Made by a program: the position numbers and the translations under genes. The notes beneath the pieces were generated by a model, which ran no database searches, had not been told where the DNA came from, and worked only from the letters and a program-made list of their open reading frames with translations. Shown here one piece after another: positions 9,001 to 13,612 of a DNA stretch of 13,612 nucleotides. The stretch's first letter is position 1, and every line of letters starts with the position of its first letter. The stretch is from CAZUVQ01 sp964623915 (GTDB taxonomy: Bacteria; Bacillota; Clostridia; UMGS1883; UMGS1540): NCBI GenBank assembly GCA_964623915.1, contig CAZUVQ010000046.1:1-13612 (forward strand), read 5' to 3'.

Positions 9001-9172
9001 GTTTCTGTGATAATAGTTCTGTATTGCCAGGATCTAATTTCAGTAACTTTTCTACATCACGAAGCTGTGACTGCGTGGTACGGATTTCCGTATTGACTCC
9101 CTTAAGGGCAGTCAATAACTTGGTGGTATCCCCACCGATTTCTATGGTAATACCCTGTATTCTGCTGGCCAC
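6032..9172 (-). CDS. Tail tape measure protein (TP901 family)
   Basis: A protein of about 1046 residues that sets tail length and is carried in the tail lumen. The N-terminus is a charged coiled coil (about residues 20-120). Residues 170-375 carry the PhageMin_Tail/TP901 core (ADFETSMSKVAAVSG, MNYMAMAGW, LMANSGIKSTQAGTALR). A strongly hydrophobic stretch covers about 482-560, followed by about 26 uninterrupted 11-residue repeats (about 572-857). The C-terminus has the common block FSVPDEGPLTDYESWMPDF. I favour the GTG at 9172 because AGGAGG ends 8 bases before it; the in-frame GTG at 9181 lies inside that ribosome binding site. It overlaps the distal tail gene by ATGA. Two terminators lie just upstream, which is unusual. 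Confidence 0.96.
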   Translation of the reverse strand: MASRIQGITIEIGGDTTKLLTALKGVNTEIRTTQSQLRDVEKLLKLDPGNTELLSQKQKLLNQAIAETKEKLTQLKAASEQANEALKNGTITQEQYDGLQREIIETEEKLKGLERQADASSVALQKIGLAGEKLKTVGDNISNVGTKLLPVTGAVAALGTAVVKTTADFETSMSKVAAVSGASGAELEQLTAKAREMGSKTKFSASEAAEAMNYMAMAGWKTGDMLSGIEGIMNLAAASGEDLATTSDIVTDALTAFGLKAEDSGHFADILAAASSNANTNVSMMGETFKYAAPVAGALGYTAEDVAEAIGLMANSGIKSTQAGTALRTMLTSLQGDIELTGANFGNVTVATTNADGSMRSLGDILRDLRGYFSQMTESEAASTAETLVGKNAMSGFLAVMQAAPADIEKLNSAISSCDGTSAKMAETMQDNLAGQLTILKSQLEELAISFGEILIPVIREVVTFIQGVVDKLNGMDEGTRKMIITIALVAAAVGPVLIVVGKVISAVGTIMTIIPAIGAGIHAVTAAFGALNVVMLANPIGLIIAAIAALIAIFVLLWNNCDGFREFWINLWEKIKEVAVAVWNGLKDFFKGIWEAIVGIAKGLWEGLKSFFSAIWNGIKAIFETVLNVIKTLITARFEFYKMIITTTLNIIKTVVETVWNAIKTVIEVVTTAIGNFISSAWENIKNVVATVLHAIQSAIETAWNAIKNAVTSVMDVIKNVIESAWNAIKSVITTIVDSIREAVVSAWNAIKDAISTVMNAIKDVTVSVWNAIKDAISSVINAIKDVAISAWNAIKDAVVSIMNGIKDTLISIWNAIKDAVSSVLNGIFNAVSSIFQNMVSAISNTMSNVMGAVRDGFNHVKDHILGLASEAFGWGKDIIMGIVDGIKGAIGHVKDAVCNVADTIKSFLHFSVPDEGPLTDYESWMPDFMGGLAKGIEQSRGLIQKAVKGVTGDLTITPTIQAIGHSSMGVENMVSNARDAVLSVNGTEGAKTDTAGINSRLDAMNQTLSRYLPKMADSKIVLDSGALVGELADGMNRQLGKAYL
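6602..7459 (-). repeat. Run of 11-residue (33-base) repeats in the tape measure gene
   Basis: Within the tape measure protein, about 26 consecutive 11-residue units keep register without a gap. The consensus is roughly x-W/h-N-x-I-K-x-x-h-x-S/T, for example VWNAIKDAISS, VINAIKDVAIS and AWNAIKDAVVS. An 11-residue period is typical of hendecad coiled-coil or amphipathic helical packing. In tape measure proteins such units scale with tail length. The outer units are diverged and the central ones similar, as expected from stepwise duplication. Confidence 0.9.
6665..7192 (-). repeat. Eight tandem 66-base repeats (22-residue units)
   Basis: Tryptophan codons (within GCATTCCA on the plus strand in most copies) recur at exactly 66-base spacing, with the octamer or its diverged form starting at 6723, 6789, 6855, 6921, 6987, 7053, 7119 and 7185. 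Each unit encodes 22 residues beginning WNAIK or WENIK and is itself two 11-residue half-units. Units near 6700-6920 are the most alike, suggesting the most recent duplication there. Confidence 0.93.
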
Positions 9173-9199
9173 GTTTGTCACCTCCTAATTTTGTGCAAC

Positions 9200-9222
9200 A
9201 AAAAAGGAGCATCTCTGCTCCC
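9200..9222 (-). terminator. Second of two tandem terminators before the tape measure gene
   Basis: On the minus strand GGAGCA-GAGA-TGCTCC forms a perfect 6-pair stem with a GNRA tetraloop, followed by six T residues. It lies about 14 bases before the AGGAGG of the tape measure gene, leaving no room for a promoter between terminator and gene. Confidence 0.85.
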
Positions 9223-9225
9223 TTG

Positions 9226-9257
9226 AAAAAAGCACCTACCCTTTGACGGATAAGTGC
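9226..9257 (-). terminator. First of two tandem terminators, after the accessory gene
   Basis: On the minus strand GCACTTATCC pairs with GGGTAGGTGC (10 pairs, two G-T) around a GTCAAA loop, followed by six T residues. It starts 18 bases after the stop of the metalloprotease-like gene, so it most likely came with that gene as its own transcript end. Confidence 0.85.
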
Positions 9258-9275
9258 CTTACATCCTACTTTTAT

Positions 9276-10274
9276 TTATAGATTATTAATCAATGTCATT
9301 AACTGTTTCCCTAATATTTCCTGTTCATCCATGCTCAGTGGCCATAGATGTTCTTTTTCTATCAAAAGCTGCATGATTTTTCTAACGCTGTCATTTTCAT
9401 CCTTACTGAAACTTCTATCTATCTCCACCACATTAATATCCTCTTTATCAAAAGAAATCCTTGCTGCATGGGCTGCAATAACATCACAGAGATAAAATTC
9501 ATCAACATTGACTTTATAATTGCTATGGTAGTCACTCAAGCAGGCTTTCAATCGTATATTACTTCTCTCATCTTCATTTTCTTCCATTGCTTTTTTCCAC
9601 GATAGATATTCTGATAATGTTTTAAAAGCTAGAGAACTCTCTTTATTTTCATTTCTCTGTAGTTTAATAAAATTTTCTAATCCTATTTTCTCAATTAGTT
9701 GGTTCCCCGTAACAAGATGCTCCAATTCATGAGCTAAACTTCCTTTATAGCATGAAAGCAAACTATCTCTGGTCATATACACCAAATTTTTGCGAAATGC
9801 ATTTTTATTTTCATCATGTGAATATAATGATGACACCGGACCTCTATTATTATCAAATACAAACTCTATATCCTGTGTATCTAGGTTCATACGTTCTGCC
9901 ATTTCATGATATATTTCAATATAAATATCTTCTGTTTTCTCTACAATATCGTTAGCACGCTTTTGTTTTTTTGCAACTAACCCCTTTTTCAAATCAGATT
10001 TATTTTCTTTAGATTGGCTACTTTTATTTCTAAAATAAGGTATTGTCTTCATAATACCATAAGCAAGAGCTGCCGCAGCTCCCAACACTACCAGTACTTT
10101 ACCAATACTCACTTCACATTGTTCTCCTGTTTCCTCACTATTGGAGTTTTTATATAAAGCATCTATATTTTCTTTTGGATAATATTTCCCATACCAATAG
10201 ACATATCCCATTGCCTCATAATCAACATCGTCATCCCAGTCATGGTCATCTTCATAATTAAAATGTTTTGACAT
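9276..10274 (-). CDS. Membrane-anchored HExxH metalloprotease-like accessory protein (putative moron)
   Basis: A 332-residue protein I do not recognise as any phage structural family. Residues 1-50 are rich in Asp, Glu, Tyr and Trp (DDHDWDDDVDYE, YVYWYGKYYP). One hydrophobic segment spans about 56-76, followed by a strongly basic stretch (82-105), which predicts the C-terminal part on the cytoplasmic side. SLAHELEHLVTG places a zinc-binding HExxH at residues 182-186, with Glu222 in LSEYLSW as a possible third ligand, similar in outline to ImmA/IrrE-type zincins. The start has AGGAGG five bases upstream. The gene is visibly more AT-rich than its neighbours and sits between the chaperone and tape measure genes, which are normally adjacent. 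A candidate promoter precedes it and tandem terminators follow. Protease activity is inferred; a host-regulating, lysogenic-conversion or defence role is speculation from context. Confidence 0.7.
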   Translation of the reverse strand: MSKHFNYEDDHDWDDDVDYEAMGYVYWYGKYYPKENIDALYKNSNSEETGEQCEVSIGKVLVVLGAAAALAYGIMKTIPYFRNKSSQSKENKSDLKKGLVAKKQKRANDIVEKTEDIYIEIYHEMAERMNLDTQDIEFVFDNNRGPVSSLYSHDENKNAFRKNLVYMTRDSLLSCYKGSLAHELEHLVTGNQLIEKIGLENFIKLQRNENKESSLAFKTLSEYLSWKKAMEENEDERSNIRLKACLSDYHSNYKVNVDEFYLCDVIAAHAARISFDKEDINVVEIDRSFSKDENDSVRKIMQLLIEKEHLWPLSMDEQEILGKQLMTLINNL

Positions 10275-10300
10275 AATCCCCTCCTTTTCACCATGACATA

Positions 10301-10329
10301 ATTATATATCAAATCACCTCTAAATAGAA
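10301..10329 (-). promoter_or_regulatory. Candidate promoter for the accessory metalloprotease gene
   Basis: On the minus strand a perfect TATAAT (10306-10301) lies 17 bases downstream of TTCTAT (10329-10324), a poor -35 match. It falls in the 74-base gap between the end of the frameshifted chaperone and the accessory gene, with the ribosome binding site close downstream. The -10 match is good but the region is AT-rich, so a chance match is possible. Confidence 0.45.
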
Positions 10330-10348
10330 TCAGAAACTTTGTATAGGA

Positions 10349-10887
10349 TTAAAACCTATCAAAATCATCCTGTGTTGCCAGTTCAGCATATTTGCAGTCA
10401 TCATTACTACTCTCTGCATACATATCATTGATTAAGCCTATCGACAGCAATTCCAAATCTGCCATCGATAAGCCTAACTGGATGCATCGTAAAAGAAACA
10501 ATGGTGTTGTCATTTCCCGCTCTGACGGGCGAAGTTTTTTTTAGACTCTACATCCGTTTTAATATTCAGTCCCCACAGTTCAATCAGCTGTGGCAAAACC
10601 TGATAGATGGAAAACGTATTGAAATCATCAAGCCAATCCTCCGGATTATCCGGGATAGACGGGTCTGCATGTCTTGCCATCACAAAGGCAATGTTCTCAA
10701 ACATCTCAAGGCTAAACATATCAAGGGATGAACCTTCCTCTGCTGATTCTCCGATGGAAGTTTCAAGGGATTTTAAATCCCTGTAAATATCTCTTTGAAA
10801 TTTCAGTCTGTAAATACGTGGAATGGCAGCACTCGCTTTAAACGCTACTTCTTTCCCATCAATCTCTATCTTCTTTACAATACTCAT
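10349..10887 (-). CDS. Tail assembly chaperone, long -1 frameshift product (G-T type)
   Basis: Reading starts at 10887, follows the short chaperone for 118 codons to the AAC ending at 10534, slips back one base on A AAA AAC, and continues 61 codons to the TAA at 10351-10349, giving about 179 residues. The extension contains LFLLRCIQLGLSMADLELLS and ends ATQDDFDRF, closely matching the C-terminal (T-like) part of chaperones in Gram-positive siphoviruses. In lambda, the gpG and gpGT pair helps load tail tube protein around the tape measure, and the ratio is set by the frameshift. The second frame has no strong ribosome binding site, although an ATG overlaps the zero-frame stop as ATGA. The frame was traced base by base and stays open to the expected end. 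Confidence 0.88.
10510..10887 (-). CDS. Tail assembly chaperone, short product (G type)
   Basis: A 125-residue protein directly after the major tail protein, the normal place for the first tail chaperone. It begins with an IDGKEVAFKASAAIPRIYRLKFQRDIYRDL block and has acidic, helical content to the C-terminus (PQLIELWGLN). The start has AGGAGG seven bases upstream. Near its end it carries the slippery run described separately, beyond which the zero frame adds FARQSGK before TGA. It should be the abundant partner of the longer frameshift product in assembling the tail tube around the tape measure protein. Confidence 0.9.
   Translation of the reverse strand: MSIVKKIEIDGKEVAFKASAAIPRIYRLKFQRDIYRDLKSLETSIGESAEEGSSLDMFSLEMFENIAFVMARHADPSIPDNPEDWLDDFNTFSIYQVLPQLIELWGLNIKTDVESKKNFARQSGK
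10534..10540 (-). promoter_or_regulatory. Programmed -1 frameshift site (A AAA AAC)
   Basis: The minus strand has eight A residues followed by C (10542-10534). Relative to the zero frame the heptamer reads A AAA AAC, the canonical X XXY YYZ slippery sequence. Four bases downstream a short GC hairpin can form (CCCG with CGGG around TCAGAG), which may help the pause. The zero-frame stop lies 24 bases past the heptamer. Confidence 0.9.
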
Positions 10888-10898
10888 CGGTTGTCCTC

Positions 10899-11492
10899 CT
10901 ACTTACTCCCTGTTGTCGTATTGGTGGCTGCTGTTACAGATGGTTTGTACACATCCTTATACCAGTTCGTGTAAACAGTTTCCGTTGTCATGTCCCCGGT
11001 TTTGGCTTTGACAAGGCCATCCGACATCGGTCTGGACTTCAGTGCCAGTGTTTCCGTCTGTACTTCCTTACTCTCTTCATTTGTCTTGGAAGAGATATTC
11101 GGACGGGATGCAGAGCAGTTATACAGGACATGGCGAATCTTTCTCACATCACCGTCAAACTCAAATAGCAGGGCAAAACTGCCTGTCTGACTGTTGGAAT
11201 TCTCCACAAGTACCTTATTGGCATCCGGGGTTTCCATTAATACATCCGTTCTAAATCCCTCAGGAATCATGGCCAGTTCCAAATCTCCATCATAACCCTG
11301 ATTATTATTAATGGTGTAATACTCTACCCCATCCGCATAAAAGGATTCCGGTTCTCCGTTCGGATCAAGGCTTATGGATACCGCACCCTGCATTGCAACA
11401 GGTGTTGCAAAAGAAACTGTCCCGTCTTCTGCTACCGTAATCGGTGCATAATGAACGTTACAGATGTTATACTTGACTTTATTTTTAGCCAT
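10899..11492 (-). CDS. Major tail tube protein (phi13 family)
   Basis: A 197-residue protein matching the phi13-type major tail protein in length, position and pattern: KYNICNVHYAPIT at the N-terminus, a middle DGVEYYTINNNQGYDGDLELAMIP block, and VRKIRHVLYNCSASRP near residues 115-131, followed by TETLALKSRPM. Subunits stack as rings to form the tail tube. The ribosome binding site GGAGG lies eight bases before the ATG. It ends 11 bases before the chaperone gene. The Thr/Ser-rich last residues (TAATNTTTGSK) are probably flexible. There is no C-terminal Ig-like decoration domain. Confidence 0.92.
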   Translation of the reverse strand: MAKNKVKYNICNVHYAPITVAEDGTVSFATPVAMQGAVSISLDPNGEPESFYADGVEYYTINNNQGYDGDLELAMIPEGFRTDVLMETPDANKVLVENSNSQTGSFALLFEFDGDVRKIRHVLYNCSASRPNISSKTNEESKEVQTETLALKSRPMSDGLVKAKTGDMTTETVYTNWYKDVYKPSVTAATNTTTGSK

Positions 11493-11495
11493 TGT

Positions 11496-11813
11496 CTATA
11501 CCTCCATCTCATAGAGCACCTCATACAGTTTTTCTTCCGAAATCCATACTTCGCTCTTTTCATAATAAATGCCATGTTCATCAAACACGGCTTCCAACTG
11601 TTCCTCTAGTTCCATGTTCTTAATATCCGTATATAATTCCACGGACAGTCTGTTAATTTTGTGATAGACCTTTCCATCTGCAGAGAAATTGTCACTGCCC
11701 GGATACAAAAATACCACAAAGGGCGGATTCGGTGATTCTCCTTCTGCAAAGTGGTCGTATGCAAAAGGAAGTTTCATTTCCCGCATCATACTCATTACTG
11801 TTTCATGTGTCAT
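11496..11813 (-). CDS. Probable tail terminator / tail completion protein
   Basis: A 105-residue protein between the HK97 gp10-like gene and the major tail protein. In this gene order the slot normally holds the tail terminator, a ring protein that caps the tail tube and joins it to the head. The sequence is consistent: an N-terminal helix (MSMMREMKLPFAYDHF), then strands such as PPFVVFLYPGSDNFSADGK, INRLSVELYTD and a C-terminal helix-strand unit. No motif proves the function. Its ATG overlaps the previous stop as ATGA, and it ends four bases before the major tail protein start. Confidence 0.72.
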   Translation of the reverse strand: MTHETVMSMMREMKLPFAYDHFAEGESPNPPFVVFLYPGSDNFSADGKVYHKINRLSVELYTDIKNMELEEQLEAVFDEHGIYYEKSEVWISEEKLYEVLYEMEV

Positions 11814-12190
11814 GGCTTCACTCCCTTTTCCACTTCCGAAACAAGCATCTCAAAGCCTTCTTTTTCTGCAGGTGCGATATGAACGATTGCTCTGACCCTT
11901 CCACCACCACGTTTAGCATGGCCTTTTTCCAAAAGATGTGTCAGACGATATCTTGTTTTGGAATGCACCACTACTTCCATTGAATTAGTGGTTTCCTTTG
12001 TCTTTTTCACATCCCAGCTCTTTGCATACCGTCCGGTATCTTTCGGAGCAGTACTTTTGATTTTCTCTTTCACTGCATCTCCGACTTTTTTGACCGCTGC
12101 CTTTACATTCGTGGAAGTGGAATCTACATATTCGGTCAGCATATCTTCTACGACACGGTCAAACTCATCTATGGATACCTTTCTGCTCAT
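11810..12190 (-). CDS. HK97 gp10-like head-tail joining protein
   Basis: A 126-residue protein from the ATG at 12190. It carries the HK97 gp10 family signature: a helical N-terminus followed by STAPKDTGRYAKSWDVKK and the block THLLEKGHAKRGGGRV...HIAPAEKE. Members are minor head-tail joining or neck components. An upstream in-frame ATG at 12214 would add eight residues, but 12190 is preferred because GAGGAG lies six bases before it and its ATG overlaps the previous stop as ATGA. The downstream gene overlaps it in the same way. Confidence 0.9.
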   Translation of the reverse strand: MSRKVSIDEFDRVVEDMLTEYVDSTSTNVKAAVKKVGDAVKEKIKSTAPKDTGRYAKSWDVKKTKETTNSMEVVVHSKTRYRLTHLLEKGHAKRGGGRVRAIVHIAPAEKEGFEMLVSEVEKGVKP

Positions 12191-12525
12191 AACTGTCTCC
12201 TCGCTAACCTGCACTTGATTTTCAGTGCTTTTCGCTTATAGTTCATATGGTCGATTGCCACGATATCATAAATACTTGCCCCAAAACGGATACGATACCC
12301 TGTGGTAGTTAGTTCTGCTACCTCGGAACTCCATCTCACGGTAAAGGTCAGGGTTTCTTCCTCATCAGTGGTTGCGCCCTTATCATCTTCCTCACTGCCT
12401 TCCCCACCTACGGTCGCATAGCAGTAAAAGACTTCTTCCCAGATATTTTTATGATTGCCCACCGCATCCATGACTGCCGTATTCTTTTCAATGAAAATGA
12501 CTACATTCAAAAGTCCGATATACAT
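12187..12525 (-). CDS. Head closure protein (head-tail joining family)
   Basis: A 112-residue protein of the size and position of phage head closure proteins, which seal the connector after DNA packaging. The second half has the family pattern ETLTFTVRWSS followed by GYRIRFGASIYDIVAID, a small beta-barrel. A short acidic insert (GSEEDDKGATTDEEE, about residues 43-57) is unusual and probably a surface loop. The ribosome binding site is AAGGAGGTG inside the end of the connector gene, with which it shares one base (TGATG). Confidence 0.85.
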   Translation of the reverse strand: MYIGLLNVVIFIEKNTAVMDAVGNHKNIWEEVFYCYATVGGEGSEEDDKGATTDEEETLTFTVRWSSEVAELTTTGYRIRFGASIYDIVAIDHMNYKRKALKIKCRLARRQL

Positions 12526-12788
12526 CAGAACACCTCCTTACGAATCCCTGATAAAAGAGCACGTACTGTTTGCATCAGTTCTTCATGATTAGCATCTTCT
12601 CTGTGTTCATACAGATAAGCAAGCGTATATAATTTTGCCACCGCAACAAGGGGTGCATCCGATTTTTCATCCGTGCGAAGAATATCCATACATAAAGCAT
12701 CCGAAGCCTGAACAAGTTCCATAATCAGTTCATCATCATCCGAAGAAGTAACCCGTAAATAGTTCTTTGCTTTTTCCAGACTGATCAT
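12525..12788 (-). CDS. Head-tail connector protein (HK97 gp6-like)
   Basis: An 87-residue helical protein from the preferred start at 12788. It matches the connector family (Phage_connect_1, HK97 gp6), which forms the ring under the portal: ISLEKAKNYLRVTSSDDDELIMELVQ at the start and VAKLYTLAYLYEHRED in the middle. The ATG at 12794 lies one base after GGAGG and is too close, whereas the ATG at 12788 has a seven-base gap. A terminator-like hairpin separates it from the capsid gene, which may lower its expression relative to capsid. Confidence 0.9.
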   Translation of the reverse strand: MISLEKAKNYLRVTSSDDDELIMELVQASDALCMDILRTDEKSDAPLVAVAKLYTLAYLYEHREDANHEELMQTVRALLSGIRKEVF

Positions 12789-12800
12789 TTTCATACCTCC

Positions 12801-12829
12801 AAAAGGGACTGCCCGTTATGAGCAGTCCC
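12801..12829 (-). terminator. Leaky terminator after the capsid gene
   Basis: On the minus strand GGGACTGC and GCAGTCCC form a perfect 8-pair stem around a 9-base loop, followed by TTTTGG. It lies between the capsid stop and the connector ribosome binding site. The T tract is short, so partial termination is likely. This would let capsid, needed in hundreds of copies, be made in excess over connector proteins. Confidence 0.65.
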
Positions 12830-12840
12830 ACCAAGTTACC

Positions 12841-13612
12841 TTATGATGTTGCTTTTGCCTTAATATCAAGAGTCTTTACTGCCTCAGCGAGAATCATCTT
12901 GCCATCCACTCTTTCAGAAGTTAAGAATCCTACCTGACCTGTTGTTGCATACAGTTCATTCAGTCTCTTGAAACTTCTGCCCTGTCTGTCTGCAATCCAG
13001 TAATAAGAGTAATCTCCAAAGGACATGACTCTCTTTCCGGCTGCAAGTTCCGGCACATAAATGGATGTGCGATAAGGACGGTTCAGGATTCTGTCCGGCT
13101 CTCCTTCTCTGACAGATGGCTGCCAGATATAGTTACCGTTTCCATCCTTTAACTTTCTGATTGCCTTTACCGTGGAATCATTAAGAAGCCAGGATGCCTT
13201 GTTGCGGTATGGTGCTCTCAAGCTGTAATACAGATCCATTACATCATCAAATGTAATGGCTGTGGTTGCAGCCGTAACACCTGTCTCTGCTCCACCTGTG
13301 GTATGGAAGATACCAGTTGGCTTTCCACTGCCGTCTCCCACAAAGAATGCCTCCTCTTCCTTTGTTCCGATTCGTCTGCCGAACTCCTTGGAGATATAGG
13401 CTTCAATATTGAAAACACTGTCATTTAACAGTTCGTCTGAAACCTTAATCATGGTAGCCAGTTTAAATGCCCCAATAGAAGTCTGACCAAAGCTGTCATC
13501 GGATTCCGGGAACTGTCCGTTTTCATCAATCCATGCTGCCTCTCCCTTACCTGTTACAACAGGAATCTTTCTGTCACCACTGGAAGTACGGATAACGGTT
13601 GCAAGGCTTCTG
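12841..13612 (-). CDS. Major capsid protein, HK97 fold (5' end beyond window)
   Basis: The last 257 residues of the capsid protein; the frame is open to the right edge, so the start lies outside. The family pattern is clear: AAWIDENGQFPESD, FGQTSIGAFKLATMIKVSDELLNDS, a helix with EFGRRIGTKEEEAFFVGDGSGKPTGI, then WLLNDSTVKAIRKLKDGNGNYIWQPS and RPYRTSIYVPEL. It ends with SERVDGKMILAEAVKTLDIKA. An internal ATG at 13452 is not the start, because conserved capsid sequence continues upstream of it. A scaffold or delta domain and a protease gene would be expected further right. Confidence 0.95.
   Translation of the reverse strand, partial: RSLATVIRTSSGDRKIPVVTGKGEAAWIDENGQFPESDDSFGQTSIGAFKLATMIKVSDELLNDSVFNIEAYISKEFGRRIGTKEEEAFFVGDGSGKPTGIFHTTGGAETGVTAATTAITFDDVMDLYYSLRAPYRNKASWLLNDSTVKAIRKLKDGNGNYIWQPSVREGEPDRILNRPYRTSIYVPELAAGKRVMSFGDYSYYWIADRQGRSFKRLNELYATTGQVGFLTSERVDGKMILAEAVKTLDIKAKATS

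Larger units (their letters stand above)
1..13612 (-). mobile_element. Partial temperate siphovirus (prophage) late region
   Basis: All recognisable genes lie on the minus strand in the usual siphovirus order: major capsid, connector, head closure, gp10-like, tail terminator, major tail protein, frameshifted chaperone, tape measure, distal tail, hub, fibre, holin, endolysin, then a serine recombinase. Many neighbours overlap by 1 to 14 bases, typical of a co-transcribed phage module. Portal, protease and terminase would be expected beyond the right edge, and the rest of the recombinase beyond the left. Whether this is an integrated prophage or a free phage genome cannot be told from the window, because no host gene or attachment site is visible. 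Confidence 0.93.

Noticed and set aside
10345..10357. Short inverted repeat (ATAGG with CCTAT) at the end of the chaperone extension as a terminator
   Set aside because: The stem is only about five pairs and no T tract follows on the minus strand.
13239..13424. 61-codon minus-strand frame inside the capsid gene
   Set aside because: It is a shadow of the HK97-type capsid reading frame, which is open across the whole region with conserved sequence.

Overview
The window is the late (structural, lysis and integration-end) part of a temperate siphovirus, most likely a prophage of a low-to-mid GC Firmicute, probably a Clostridia or Lachnospiraceae-type gut bacterium. The evidence is the strong AGGAGG-type ribosome binding sites, the HK97/phi13-type head and tail gene set, a toxin-secretion-type holin, and a large serine recombinase. 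Every real gene lies on the minus strand, so transcription runs from the right edge (capsid) to the left edge (recombinase). No database search was possible; family names come from recognised motifs, gene order and protein length.

Head and connector region (13612 to 11496): the C-terminal part of an HK97-fold major capsid protein, a terminator-like hairpin, then a tightly overlapping set of head-tail connector, head closure protein, HK97 gp10-like protein and probable tail terminator. Tail region (11492 to 2017): a phi13-type major tail protein, then a tail assembly chaperone with a textbook -1 slippery heptamer (A AAA AAC) that yields a longer G-T-like product. Next comes an AT-rich accessory gene encoding a membrane-anchored HExxH metalloprotease-like protein, followed by two consecutive intrinsic terminators. 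After these come the tape measure protein with a long run of 11-residue repeats, the distal tail protein, the tail-associated hub protein, and a large tail fibre with InlB-type repeats and a glycine-rich C-terminal domain.

Lysis and integration region (2016 to 1): a clean terminator, a holin, a GH73-type glucosaminidase endolysin with an SH3-like tail, another clean terminator, and the N-terminal 194 residues of a serine recombinase running off the left edge. The recombinase beside the lysis genes suggests that the prophage end or attachment site is close to the left edge, but none can be identified here.

The main departure from a standard late operon is the accessory metalloprotease gene at 9276-10274. 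It sits exactly between the chaperone pair and the tape measure gene, has its own candidate promoter and ribosome binding site, and is closed by tandem terminators. This is the layout of a phage 'moron' and is the best candidate for a previously undescribed prophage-encoded function. A second theme is the number of intrinsic terminator-like hairpins inside an otherwise continuous late operon, which implies leaky termination, antitermination or extra internal promoters.
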